The notes below the pieces were generated by a model. The model was not told the origin of the DNA. It worked only from the letters and a program-made list of their open reading frames with translations, and did no database searches. A stretch of DNA of 5,568 bases from Chitinophagales bacterium (GTDB lineage Bacteria; Bacteroidota; Bacteroidia; Chitinophagales; Chitinophagaceae). The translations under genes and the position numbers were made by a program. Each line of letters opens with the position of its first letter. The first letter of the stretch is position 1. Below, piece after piece: positions 1-5,475 of this stretch. The DNA lies in NCBI GenBank assembly GCA_025355935.1, contig JANXYS010000512.1, forward strand, positions 1 through 5,568. The letters are read 5' to 3'.

Positions 1-1528
1 CAATCACTGCTCCTATACCTCCATAATTAATTGCATCATCCGCTCCGAAATCAAAGAAAGGGAACTGTAGGATTCCGGCGGGAAACGTAATATCATTATT
101 TGTTGGGCTATAAGAAGCATTTATGGTTGGTGGGGTCATGCCCATTTCTGTTCGATCAACAGGCTTTCCCATACGACTTACCATGTAGTTGTAACTCCAT
201 ACGCTTACGTTGCGTAAGTTGCCTACAAAATCATTCTTGTCGGCCGTAACACCTTCATAGGTTTTCCATTTATCGGGATAAGCGATTTTTTTGGCGAACG
301 CGTTTAGCTTTTCAAGTGCTTTATACTTCGTGGGATCACTCATCCAATCAAGCCTGTGTATCCGGCTGGCAAAGGCAGACTGGAGGTTGTTCACGAGTTC
401 GATCATGCGTTCTTTTGCTTCCGGCTTGAAGTATTTATCAACGTATAATTGTCCGACCAGGTCACCCAGCCTGCTATCGATCAGATTGCTAATCCTCTGC
501 CAGCGGGGCATTTGTTCTTTTTGACCGGTCTGCGACTGTGTAAATGCGAAGTCAGCATTTACAAAAGCACTACTAAGATATGGTGCAGCGTTCCGAATGA
601 TATTCCAGCGCAGATAGCTTTTCCAATCTGAAAGTGGAAGATTGATAAGCAGGCTGTCGGATAGTTTTAGCAAGCCTGTATTATTTACAATCACTGAATC
701 AACACCATTTACTTTCATTTGCGCGAAAAGCTCGGGCCAATTGTAAACGGTAGTCATTTTTGTAAAATCCTTTAAGGCATATTTATTATAACTTTTATAC
801 GGATCGCGCATTTCTACACGGCTGAACTGAGTATTTGCAAAAGCCGTTTCTATTTTTAAAACAGAAGCCGCACTGGTTGCAGCAGTAGTGGCATCTTCAC
901 CTATAAGCGTAAAAAGCTTGTTAAGATAAACTTTGTATGCTTCCCTGATCTTTGTGCTTCGCGGATCATTCCTAAGATAATAATCACGGTCGGCCATTGA
1001 AGTTCCGCTAAAACCCAGGGAAGCCATGTTTTTCATTACATTTTTCCTGTCTGGTCCAATAGATATCCCGAAGACCGGATTAGCTGCACCAATTGTTCTG
1101 ATGGTCGCCATTTCGTTGATAATCGATTTCAAATCAGTTATCGCGCTCGCTTCATTTAATAAAGTCTGGACCGGCTGGTAACCTTTGGCTTCAATTGCCA
1201 GGCTATCCATACCGCTAAGGTAAAAATCCCCGATGATCTGGTTGCGTCTGTCTACATCACGATTTTTTACAGCGTCCTGCAAGAGCGCCTGTAGGTGTTG
1301 AGTGCTACTTTCCCTCAACTGATCAAAGCTGCCCCAACGTGTTCTGGAAGCTGGAACCGGGTTATTTTTTAGCCATGATCCATTAGCATATTGATAAAAA
1401 TTGTCACCTGGTTTTATCGAAAGATCCATGTTAGCCTTATCGATGTATTTAATAGGTTGCGATGTCTGTGCCGTTGCATTTATAGCCAACAGGCTACCCA
1501 CGGCAAAGCCGGAGAGAATTTTTCTCAT
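1..1528 (-). CDS. M13 family (neprilysin/PepO-like) zinc metallopeptidase, exported; 3' end cut by window
   Basis: Partial gene: 509 codons are open from the ATG at 1528 to the window edge, with no in-frame stop; family members are usually about 670-690 residues. M13 enzymes are zinc endopeptidases that cut peptides outside the cytoplasm. Residues 1-20 form a signal peptide: a Lys/Arg start, a hydrophobic core and an ATA|Q cleavage site. The mature protein begins with the typical M13 N-terminal block, with GDNFYQYANGSWL at 41-53. LDWMSDPTKYKALEKL, with YPDKW shortly after it, is the conserved stretch ahead of the catalytic domain. NASYSP (470-475) matches the substrate-binding NAFYS/NAYY motif, and FPAGILQFPFFD (482-493) and DDAINYGGIGAVI (497-509) follow. 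In the family the next residues are GHEISH, the zinc site, so the catalytic zinc ligands lie just outside the window and cannot be checked. No Shine-Dalgarno is visible. The gene starts 36 nt after the DUF2911 gene on the same strand, so co-transcription is likely. Confidence 0.93.
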   Translation of the reverse strand, partial: MRKILSGFAVGSLLAINATAQTSQPIKYIDKANMDLSIKPGDNFYQYANGSWLKNNPVPASRTRWGSFDQLRESSTQHLQALLQDAVKNRDVDRRNQIIGDFYLSGMDSLAIEAKGYQPVQTLLNEASAITDLKSIINEMATIRTIGAANPVFGISIGPDRKNVMKNMASLGFSGTSMADRDYYLRNDPRSTKIREAYKVYLNKLFTLIGEDATTAATSAASVLKIETAFANTQFSRVEMRDPYKSYNKYALKDFTKMTTVYNWPELFAQMKVNGVDSVIVNNTGLLKLSDSLLINLPLSDWKSYLRWNIIRNAAPYLSSAFVNADFAFTQSQTGQKEQMPRWQRISNLIDSRLGDLVGQLYVDKYFKPEAKERMIELVNNLQSAFASRIHRLDWMSDPTKYKALEKLNAFAKKIAYPDKWKTYEGVTADKNDFVGNLRNVSVWSYNYMVSRMGKPVDRTEMGMTPPTINASYSPTNNDITFPAGILQFPFFDFGADDAINYGGIGAVI

Positions 1529-1564
1529 GTTTGAGTATAGAATAAAAATGTAGAGAACGAATTA

Positions 1565-2098
1565 TTATGAGGTTGTTACGTTGAAGCTTACTGCAAGAGT
1601 ACCCCAATTCAAAGTTACTTTCCCGGAATTAGTTATGGAAAAGTTCATTTTTTCTGCCATTGGAGCTGCTTTTTCAACAGGTACCTGTACCCTGAGTGCG
1701 TCAGCAGCATCTTTGTAATCATATGCGCCCCATTGATCCCAGGTTTTATTAAAAATTAGGGTGCTTTTATCACCGGTGAAAAGAGTGAAAAGGCTGTATT
1801 TCCCGGCGGGCAATTTACTGCCGTTTATCATTACGTCTTTGCTAATTTCAAAAGTGGTAGCCTCATTAGCGCCTGTGCGCCAAACCTGGCCATCTTTAGG
1901 CTCAAGATCTTTGCCGATAGTACGGCCTTTGACCGACGGCGTACTGTAGTTGATTGTAATAACTGCACCATTTACTGTAGCGGTGGCCATTGCGGGCGGA
2001 CTTGGGCGTTTAGATTTGTCTTCTGCAGGTTTTTGGGCAAGCACATTAAGGGAGAGCAACAGAATGGCTGCCATAGCAATCGAAAATACTTTTTTCAT
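1565..2098 (-). CDS. DUF2911 domain secreted protein
   Basis: A 177-residue protein of unknown biochemical role. I recognise the DUF2911 family, which is common in Bacteroidota, from its motif order. YSTPSVKGRTIG (51-62) is followed by VWRTGANEATTFE (72-84), LPAGKYSLFT (96-105) and FNKTWDQWGAYDY (116-128). A closing beta-rich segment, with LNWGTLAVSFNV at 163-174, completes the domain. Residues 1-21 are a signal peptide (MKK start, Leu/Ala-rich core, cleavage likely at VLA|Q), so the product is exported to the periplasm or beyond. There is no lipobox cysteine at the cleavage site. The ATG at 2098 is supported by the signal peptide and by an AAGGA at 2102-2106, a Shine-Dalgarno-like stretch set rather close to the start. 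The downstream M13 peptidase gene lies 36 nt away on the same strand; a shared role is an inference from that spacing only. Family assignment is confident; function is unknown. Confidence 0.9.
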   Translation of the reverse strand: MKKVFSIAMAAILLLSLNVLAQKPAEDKSKRPSPPAMATATVNGAVITINYSTPSVKGRTIGKDLEPKDGQVWRTGANEATTFEISKDVMINGSKLPAGKYSLFTLFTGDKSTLIFNKTWDQWGAYDYKDAADALRVQVPVEKAAPMAEKMNFSITNSGKVTLNWGTLAVSFNVTTS

Positions 2099-2134
2099 AT
2101 ATCCTTTTTAGGGACTCAAAGTACACTAAAACGA

Positions 2135-2184
2135 TTAGATTATCACGATGAACTTGACGAATGGTATCACTTTCGTTAGATTAT
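2135..2184. repeat. 9-bp direct repeat TTAGATTAT upstream of the DUF2911 gene
   Basis: TTAGATTAT occurs at 2135-2143 and 2176-2184, 41 bp apart, which is about four helical turns. TATCAC also occurs twice nearby (2141-2146 and 2165-2170). The pair lies 37 to 86 bp upstream of the DUF2911 start codon, where a regulator could bind. In AT-rich DNA a 9-bp pair could also arise by chance, so an operator role is only a suggestion. Confidence 0.3.
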
Positions 2185-2482
2185 TACCCCCAGGTTTCTG
2201 CCAGGAAATAATATGAATCAAAACCGCCAAATCAGCTATAGTTCTTAACGAATAATTTACCAAGCGGTTGTCTCAGCGTACGGACCTATAGGAGCGGCCG
2301 TTCCGGTTGGCAGCCTGCTGCATAGTTACTGACCTCGAGCAGGATGATATTACAATTACACAAAGAAGTAAGAAGTAGATACATTTCATAGCATTTCTTT
2401 TGAAGGTTACAAGAGAATTATATTGATGCTTAACATGCATTAACTTACTACTAACGCCATCATCATTGTTATCAGTATCTCT

Positions 2483-2491
2483 TGTGGATAA
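2483..2491 (-). promoter_or_regulatory. Perfect DnaA box (TTATCCACA on the minus strand)
   Basis: The plus strand reads TGTGGATAA, the exact complement of the high-affinity bacterial DnaA box TTATCCACA. A single exact 9-mer is expected by chance about once per 130 kb per strand at equal base composition, so its presence in the same intergenic region as a cluster of related TGTGNA-core repeats (2631-2788) is notable. DnaA boxes mark replication origins, and also DnaA-regulated promoters and titration sites. Confidence 0.6.
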
Positions 2492-2598
2492 ATGGTAAGT
2501 AATCCAACACTCCCCTTATGTATAACTTTTTTTTCAAATTCGACCTCTCACAAGCCTTTACGAAAGAAACCCACGAAACATTTTTTATCAACGCCGAA

Positions 2599-2627
2599 AA
2601 ATAATAGTTTAAATAATCAAAAATAAT
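2599..2627. repeat. Three AAATAAT direct repeats in an AT-rich tract (possible unwinding element)
   Basis: AAATAAT occurs at 2599-2605, 2611-2617 and 2621-2627, spaced 12 and 10 bp apart. The surrounding DNA (about 2597-2630) is almost entirely A and T. The repeats end 3 bp before the first CTGTGAACTTT copy. AT-rich direct repeats next to initiator-binding repeats are the usual layout of a DNA unwinding element; that role is inferred here. Confidence 0.4.
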
Positions 2628-2630
2628 TCT

Positions 2631-2788
2631 CTGTGAACTTTTAAGTTCACAAGATAAGTTCACAGGTTTAATCTATTGAAAATTTGGTATAAACTGTGAA
2701 TTTTTTAAAAACTCTCTGTGAACTTTCTGTGGACTTTTCCACAATTCTGTGAACTTTACGTAAATTTCTTAGCAGTTCTGTGAACTTT
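2631..2788. repeat. Cluster of eight CTGTGAACTTT repeats, helically phased
   Basis: Forward copies are at 2631-2641, 2694-2704 (CTGTGAATTTT), 2716-2726, 2727-2737 (CTGTGGACTTT), 2747-2757 and 2778-2788. Inverted copies carrying AAGTTCACA are at 2643-2651 and 2656-2664. Four forward copies are identical over 11 bp. Forward start-to-start spacings are 63, 22, 11, 20 and 31 bp, close to 6, 2, 1, 2 and 3 turns of B-DNA, so a protein bound to each would sit on one face. The gaps are too short and irregular for a CRISPR array. The first forward and first inverted copies form a near-perfect palindrome (2632-2651). The core resembles a DnaA box (TGTGNA) but the outer bases CTT differ from TAA. Confidence 0.85.
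2728..2743. repeat. Inverted repeat TGTGGA-CTTT-TCCACA containing a relaxed DnaA box
   Basis: Two 6-bp arms, TGTGGA (2728-2733) and TCCACA (2738-2743), flank a 4-bp spacer. The right part, TTTTCCACA (2735-2743), fits the relaxed DnaA box TTWTNCACA. The left arm belongs to the one cluster copy with G in place of A in the core. It therefore links the local repeat family to the canonical DnaA box. Confidence 0.55.
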
Positions 2789-2827
2789 CATTCCTGAACC
2801 TCCAGTGGCAGGCGTTATTAAATGAAA

Positions 2828-2854
2828 ACAGGCTGCCTTTGTCGGGCAGCCTGT
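2828..2854 (-). terminator. Intrinsic terminator of dnaK
   Basis: A perfect 10-bp stem (ACAGGCTGCC at 2828-2837 with GGCAGCCTGT at 2845-2854) encloses a 7-nt loop. Read on the minus strand it begins 24 nt past the dnaK stop codon and is followed by TTTTCATTT, a reasonable U-tract. The plus-strand reading has a poorer tail, so the main role is to end dnaK transcription and insulate the repeat region from it. Confidence 0.9.
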
Positions 2855-2878
2855 AATTCTTTTACTAATCTGGTTTTA

Positions 2879-4786
2879 TTATTTCACTTCTTCAAATTCG
2901 GCATCGGTTACATTTTCCTCCGCTGCTCCGGAACCTGAGTGCTGTTCAGCTCCCGGTTGTTGTTCGGCGCCTGGTGCACCTTCCTGAGTTTGCTTGTACA
3001 TATCCTCACTAGCGGCTGTCCATGCTGCATTAAGAGCTTCACGCGCTGGATCAATCAAGGCTACATCCTGTGCTTTATGGGCTTCCTTAAGCTTTTCTAA
3101 AGCGGATTCTATTGCACCCTTCTTTTCAGCAGGAATTTTGTCAGCATATTCCTTTAACTGCTTTTCACCCTGGAATATCTCACTATCTGCCTGGTTGATC
3201 TTATCGACTTTTTCTCTCTCTATTTTATCTGATGCTTCATTAGCCTTGGCTTCGTTCTTCATTTTTTCGATCTCTTCGGGGCTTAATCCACTACCCGCTT
3301 CAATGCGGATTTTCTGTTCCTTACCAGTGCCTTTATCTTTCGCTGTAACGTGTAAAATTCCGTTCGCATCAATATCGAAAATTACTTCTACCTGCGGAAC
3401 GCCCCTCGGAGCAGGTGGTATTCCGTCGAGATTGAACATACCTAAGCTTTTATTTTGTGAAGCCATCGGACGTTCGCCCTGCAATACATGAATTTGAACA
3501 CCAGGCTGGTTATCACTGGCTGTACTAAATGTTTCAGATTTTTTAGTAGGTATTGTTGTATTACTGTCAATAAGCTTCGTCATTACCCCGCCCATTGTTT
3601 CAATGCCTAATCCAAGAGGAGTAACATCTAATAATAGCACGTCCTTAATTTCACCACTCAACACAGCACCCTGTATGCCCGCACCGATTGCTACTACTTC
3701 ATCCGGGTTAACGCTACGGTTTGGTTTCTTACCAAAATATTTTTCTACAAGATCCTGAACCTTAGGAATTCGGCTGCTACCACCGACAAGGATAACCTCG
3801 TCAATTTGTGAAGTGCTTAGTCCTGCATCTTTTAGGGCCAACTCACAAGGTTTCAAACAACGTTCAAAAAGCTTATCAGCAAGGGCTTCAAATTTAGCCC
3901 GGGTAAGTTTTTTCACAAGGTGTTTAGGAACACCATCAACAGCGGTTATATAAGGAAGGTTGATTTCTGTTTCAGTTCCTGATGATAATTCAACCTTTGC
4001 TTTTTCAGAGGCTTCTTTCAAACGCTGCAAGGCCATTGGGTCTTTCCGAAGATCTATAGCTTCATCATTTTTAAATTCATCGGCAAGCCAGTCCATGATC
4101 ACTTTATCAAAATCATCTCCACCAAGGTGTGTATCACCATTGGTAGACTTCACTTCAAAAACTCCATCTCCCAATTCCAGAACTGAGATATCGAAAGTAC
4201 CTCCACCAAGGTCGAATACAGCTATCTTCTGATCTTTGCCTTTTTTATCAAGACCGTATGCGAGCGCGGCAGCTGTAGGCTCGTTAACTATACGCCGAAC
4301 GTTTAAGCCAGCCACTTCCCCGGCTTCTTTCGTTGCCTGGCGTTGGGCATCATTAAAATATGCAGGGACCGTAATTACGGCTTCCGTAACTTCCTGGCCC
4401 AGGAAATCTTCCGCTGTTTTCTTCATTTTCTGTAACACCATCGCACTGATCTCCTGTGGAGTGTATAGCCTGCCATCAATATCAATCCTGACAGTATTAT
4501 TGTCACCTTTCACTACTTTATAACTCCAGTGAGTACTTTCTTCCGTAACCTCATCGAATCTGCGACCCATGAAGCGTTTCACGCTACTAATAGTATTTTG
4601 CGGATTAGTAATAGCCTGCCGTTTTGCAGGATCCCCCACTTTACGCTCACCATTTTTAAGAAATGCAACGACTGAGGGAGTAGTTCTGCGCCCTTCATCA
4701 TTTGCGATAACCACCGGCTCGTTCCCTTCCATAACCGAAACGCAACTATTAGTAGTTCCTAAATCAATTCCTATGATTTTTCCCAT
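2879..4786 (-). CDS. dnaK: Molecular chaperone DnaK (Hsp70)
   Basis: A complete 635-residue Hsp70, a normal length for bacterial DnaK (638 in E. coli). It is a cytoplasmic ATP-driven chaperone that binds unfolded peptides with DnaJ and GrpE. The ATPase domain (about 1-380) holds all three Hsp70 signatures: IDLGTTNS (7-14), FDLGGGTFDIS (191-201) and VILVGGSSRIPK (331-342). Lys70, Thr197, Pro141 and Arg149 match the catalytic, phosphate-sensing and coupling residues by alignment. The interdomain linker DVLLLDVTP (382-390) is intact, followed by the substrate-binding beta domain (to about 500) and the helical lid. The disordered tail is rich in Gly, Glu and Gln, repeats PGAEQ twice (605-609, 611-615) and ends in DAEFEEVK, the conserved C-terminal motif. 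The ATG at 4786 gives the standard MGKIIGIDLG start; no Shine-Dalgarno is visible. No grpE or dnaJ lies alongside, and a terminator follows directly, so it is probably transcribed alone. Confidence 0.99.
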   Translation of the reverse strand: MGKIIGIDLGTTNSCVSVMEGNEPVVIANDEGRRTTPSVVAFLKNGERKVGDPAKRQAITNPQNTISSVKRFMGRRFDEVTEESTHWSYKVVKGDNNTVRIDIDGRLYTPQEISAMVLQKMKKTAEDFLGQEVTEAVITVPAYFNDAQRQATKEAGEVAGLNVRRIVNEPTAAALAYGLDKKGKDQKIAVFDLGGGTFDISVLELGDGVFEVKSTNGDTHLGGDDFDKVIMDWLADEFKNDEAIDLRKDPMALQRLKEASEKAKVELSSGTETEINLPYITAVDGVPKHLVKKLTRAKFEALADKLFERCLKPCELALKDAGLSTSQIDEVILVGGSSRIPKVQDLVEKYFGKKPNRSVNPDEVVAIGAGIQGAVLSGEIKDVLLLDVTPLGLGIETMGGVMTKLIDSNTTIPTKKSETFSTASDNQPGVQIHVLQGERPMASQNKSLGMFNLDGIPPAPRGVPQVEVIFDIDANGILHVTAKDKGTGKEQKIRIEAGSGLSPEEIEKMKNEAKANEASDKIEREKVDKINQADSEIFQGEKQLKEYADKIPAEKKGAIESALEKLKEAHKAQDVALIDPAREALNAAWTAASEDMYKQTQEGAPGAEQQPGAEQHSGSGAAEENVTDAEFEEVK

Positions 4787-4924
4787 GTTGTTTATGATTT
4801 ATTGAAATGTTTAAAATTATAATAGCAATTAGTCAATGATTATGCCAAGCGGACATAAGTGCAAAAATGTCAGTTAAAACGAAAAACCCTGATAATAAGT
4901 GGATTGGAAAAGGTAAATTGTCAA
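4787..4924 (-). promoter_or_regulatory. AT-rich leader of dnaK, presumed promoter region
   Basis: These 138 bp separate the GtrA stop from dnaK and must hold the dnaK promoter unless it is read through from upstream. A TATAAT on the minus strand at 4816-4821, 30 nt before the ATG, is the best -10-like site. Upstream TTGGCA (4843-4848) is 21 nt away and TTGACT (4831-4836) is 9 nt away, so neither gives standard spacing. No clear Bacteroidota TAnnTTTG box or CIRCE inverted repeat was found. Confidence 0.35.
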
Positions 4925-5398
4925 TTACCCGACCTCTTTAAAGGTGAAATGTTTCTGGCTGAAATAGCTAAAGAGTATTACAATGCAAGTAGAGATAAGC
5001 TGCCCTGTAAATTCCTGGATTCCCATCGTTTCGACAAACAATTTTAAGCAAAAATAATTTATCACAAGGTTCATGAAAAAAGATAAAACATACCGGAATA
5101 ACTGGATATGTCCTTTTAAATAGCTACCTGAAAAAACAATGTATTTACTGAGGAGAAAGCCAACTATAACTGAAAAAACGGAAGAGATGAACAACGATGC
5201 ATTGTGTGGTTTGAAAACAAGAAATCCGACTTGTACATTTTGATCGTGGAAATAATGCAACCCTAACCAATAAATAAACAAACCAAGAATTGTATTTCCG
5301 GCTCCGCAGGCAGCATAGCGATACGTCTGCAGTGGCAGGAAACGCCTGACGAATGGGTAGAAGAAATCGAGGATTGAAATTAAAAATGACTGCAGCAA
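4925..5398 (-). CDS. GtrA-family four-helix membrane protein
   Basis: A 157-residue integral inner-membrane protein of the GtrA-like family. Members are small four-helix proteins linked to moving lipid-linked sugars or to cell-surface glycan synthesis; for most, including this one, the substrate is unknown. Predicted helices are at about 29-50, 66-88, 100-121 and 131-148. Family marks are the RYAACGAGNT stretch opening helix 1 (27-36), the FLLSKYIVF end of helix 2 (81-89), the QLFRYVLSFFMNLVINYF run into helix 3 (99-116) and the closing SYFSQKHFTFKE (144-155). The frame has no suitable ATG: an in-frame TAA lies at 5402-5404, and TTG at 5398 is the first plausible start. The first ATG is at residue 109, inside helix 3. 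The N-terminal segment DFFYPFVRRFLPLQTYRYA looks family-like, so the true start must be near 5398. The start lies only 22 nt below a terminator-like hairpin, and dnaK follows after 138 bp. Confidence 0.85.
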   Translation of the reverse strand: MLQSFLISILDFFYPFVRRFLPLQTYRYAACGAGNTILGLFIYWLGLHYFHDQNVQVGFLVFKPHNASLFISSVFSVIVGFLLSKYIVFSGSYLKGHIQLFRYVLSFFMNLVINYFCLKLFVETMGIQEFTGQLISTCIVILFSYFSQKHFTFKEVG

Positions 5399-5410
5399 AA
5401 GTTAGAAAAG

Positions 5411-5464
5411 AATTATAAAAGTGAGTAATGCGGCATTCAATGAATATCAGCCTCCACTACTCAC
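5411..5464 (-). terminator. Terminator-like hairpin after the rightmost partial gene
   Basis: On the minus strand GTGAGTAGTG (5455-5464) pairs with CATTACTCAC (5421-5430) in a 10-bp stem with one G-U pair. A further short GGC/GCC pairing continues inside it, past a small bulge. The stem is followed by TTTTATAATT, a fair U-rich tail. It begins 11 nt past the stop of the upstream gene, fitting an intrinsic terminator for it. Confidence 0.65.
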
Positions 5465-5475
5465 TCTATTAAACA

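Larger units (their letters stand above)
2470..2790. other. Candidate replication origin (oriC-like) region
   Basis: Three elements found together in bacterial origins occur within 320 bp. These are an exact DnaA box at 2483-2491, an AT-rich tract with three AAATAAT repeats at 2599-2627, and eight TGTGAA-core repeats at 2631-2788, one of which overlaps a relaxed DnaA box, TTTTCCACA (2735-2743). The repeat core in reverse, TTCACA, fits the TNCACA half of known DnaA boxes. What is seen is the repeat architecture; the origin role is inferred. Bacteroidota origins need not lie beside dnaA. Against it, dnaK on the right would be transcribed toward the origin, unusual for a highly expressed gene. 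Alternatives are an operator array for an unknown regulator, a DnaA-titration site, or the iterons of an integrated replicon. Confidence 0.45.
2099..2878. other. 780-bp non-coding stretch between dnaK and the DUF2911 gene
   Basis: No open frame here looks like a gene on either strand. The part nearest the DUF2911 gene (2099-2200) should hold that gene's promoter and carries a 9-bp direct repeat. A patch at about 2270-2345 is visibly richer in G+C than its surroundings, but I could not assign it a function; no tRNA or known RNA fold was recognised. From about 2470 to 2790 the DNA becomes very AT-rich and holds a perfect DnaA box, AAATAAT repeats and a cluster of CTGTGAACTTT repeats, described separately. 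The dnaK terminator closes the right end. Confidence 0.75.

Noticed and set aside
2112..2125. TACTTTG as a Bacteroidota -7 box for the DUF2911 gene
   Set aside because: It lacks one base of the TAnnTTTG pattern and no TTG at the right distance upstream was found; it may still be the promoter but the sequence does not establish it.
2273..2323. Short minus-strand frame of 16 codons rich in Arg and Asn, upstream of the DUF2911 gene
   Set aside because: Too short to judge, with no ribosome-binding site and no downstream attenuator structure to suggest a leader peptide.
2314..2343. Hairpin CCTGCT/AGCAGG
   Set aside because: Only 6 bp of stem with an 18-nt loop and no T-tract on either side; it is not close to any gene end.
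2440..2456. TTACTACTAA run as a DnaA-trio element
   Set aside because: The orientation relative to the DnaA box at 2483-2491 is opposite to that known for DnaA-trios, and the run is about 30 bp away rather than adjacent.
2472..2663. 63-codon minus-strand open frame in the dnaK-DUF2911 gap
   Set aside because: It overlaps the AT-rich tract and the start of the repeat cluster, has no ribosome-binding site, and its product resembles no family I know. Its start lies inside a repeat copy. It is probably a chance frame.
2631..2788. CRISPR array
   Set aside because: Repeats are only 11 bp, occur in both orientations, and spacers range from 0 to over 50 bp with no constant length; no cas genes are present.
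2994..3491. Long plus-strand open frames within dnaK, the M13 gene, the DUF2911 gene and the GtrA gene
   Set aside because: They are antisense to well-supported genes, have no family features, and follow from the codon bias of the real reading frames.
4831..4848. Sigma-54 type promoter (TTGGCA...TTGAC on the minus strand) before dnaK
   Set aside because: The GG element is present but the downstream GC dinucleotide is GA, so the invariant -12 element is missing.
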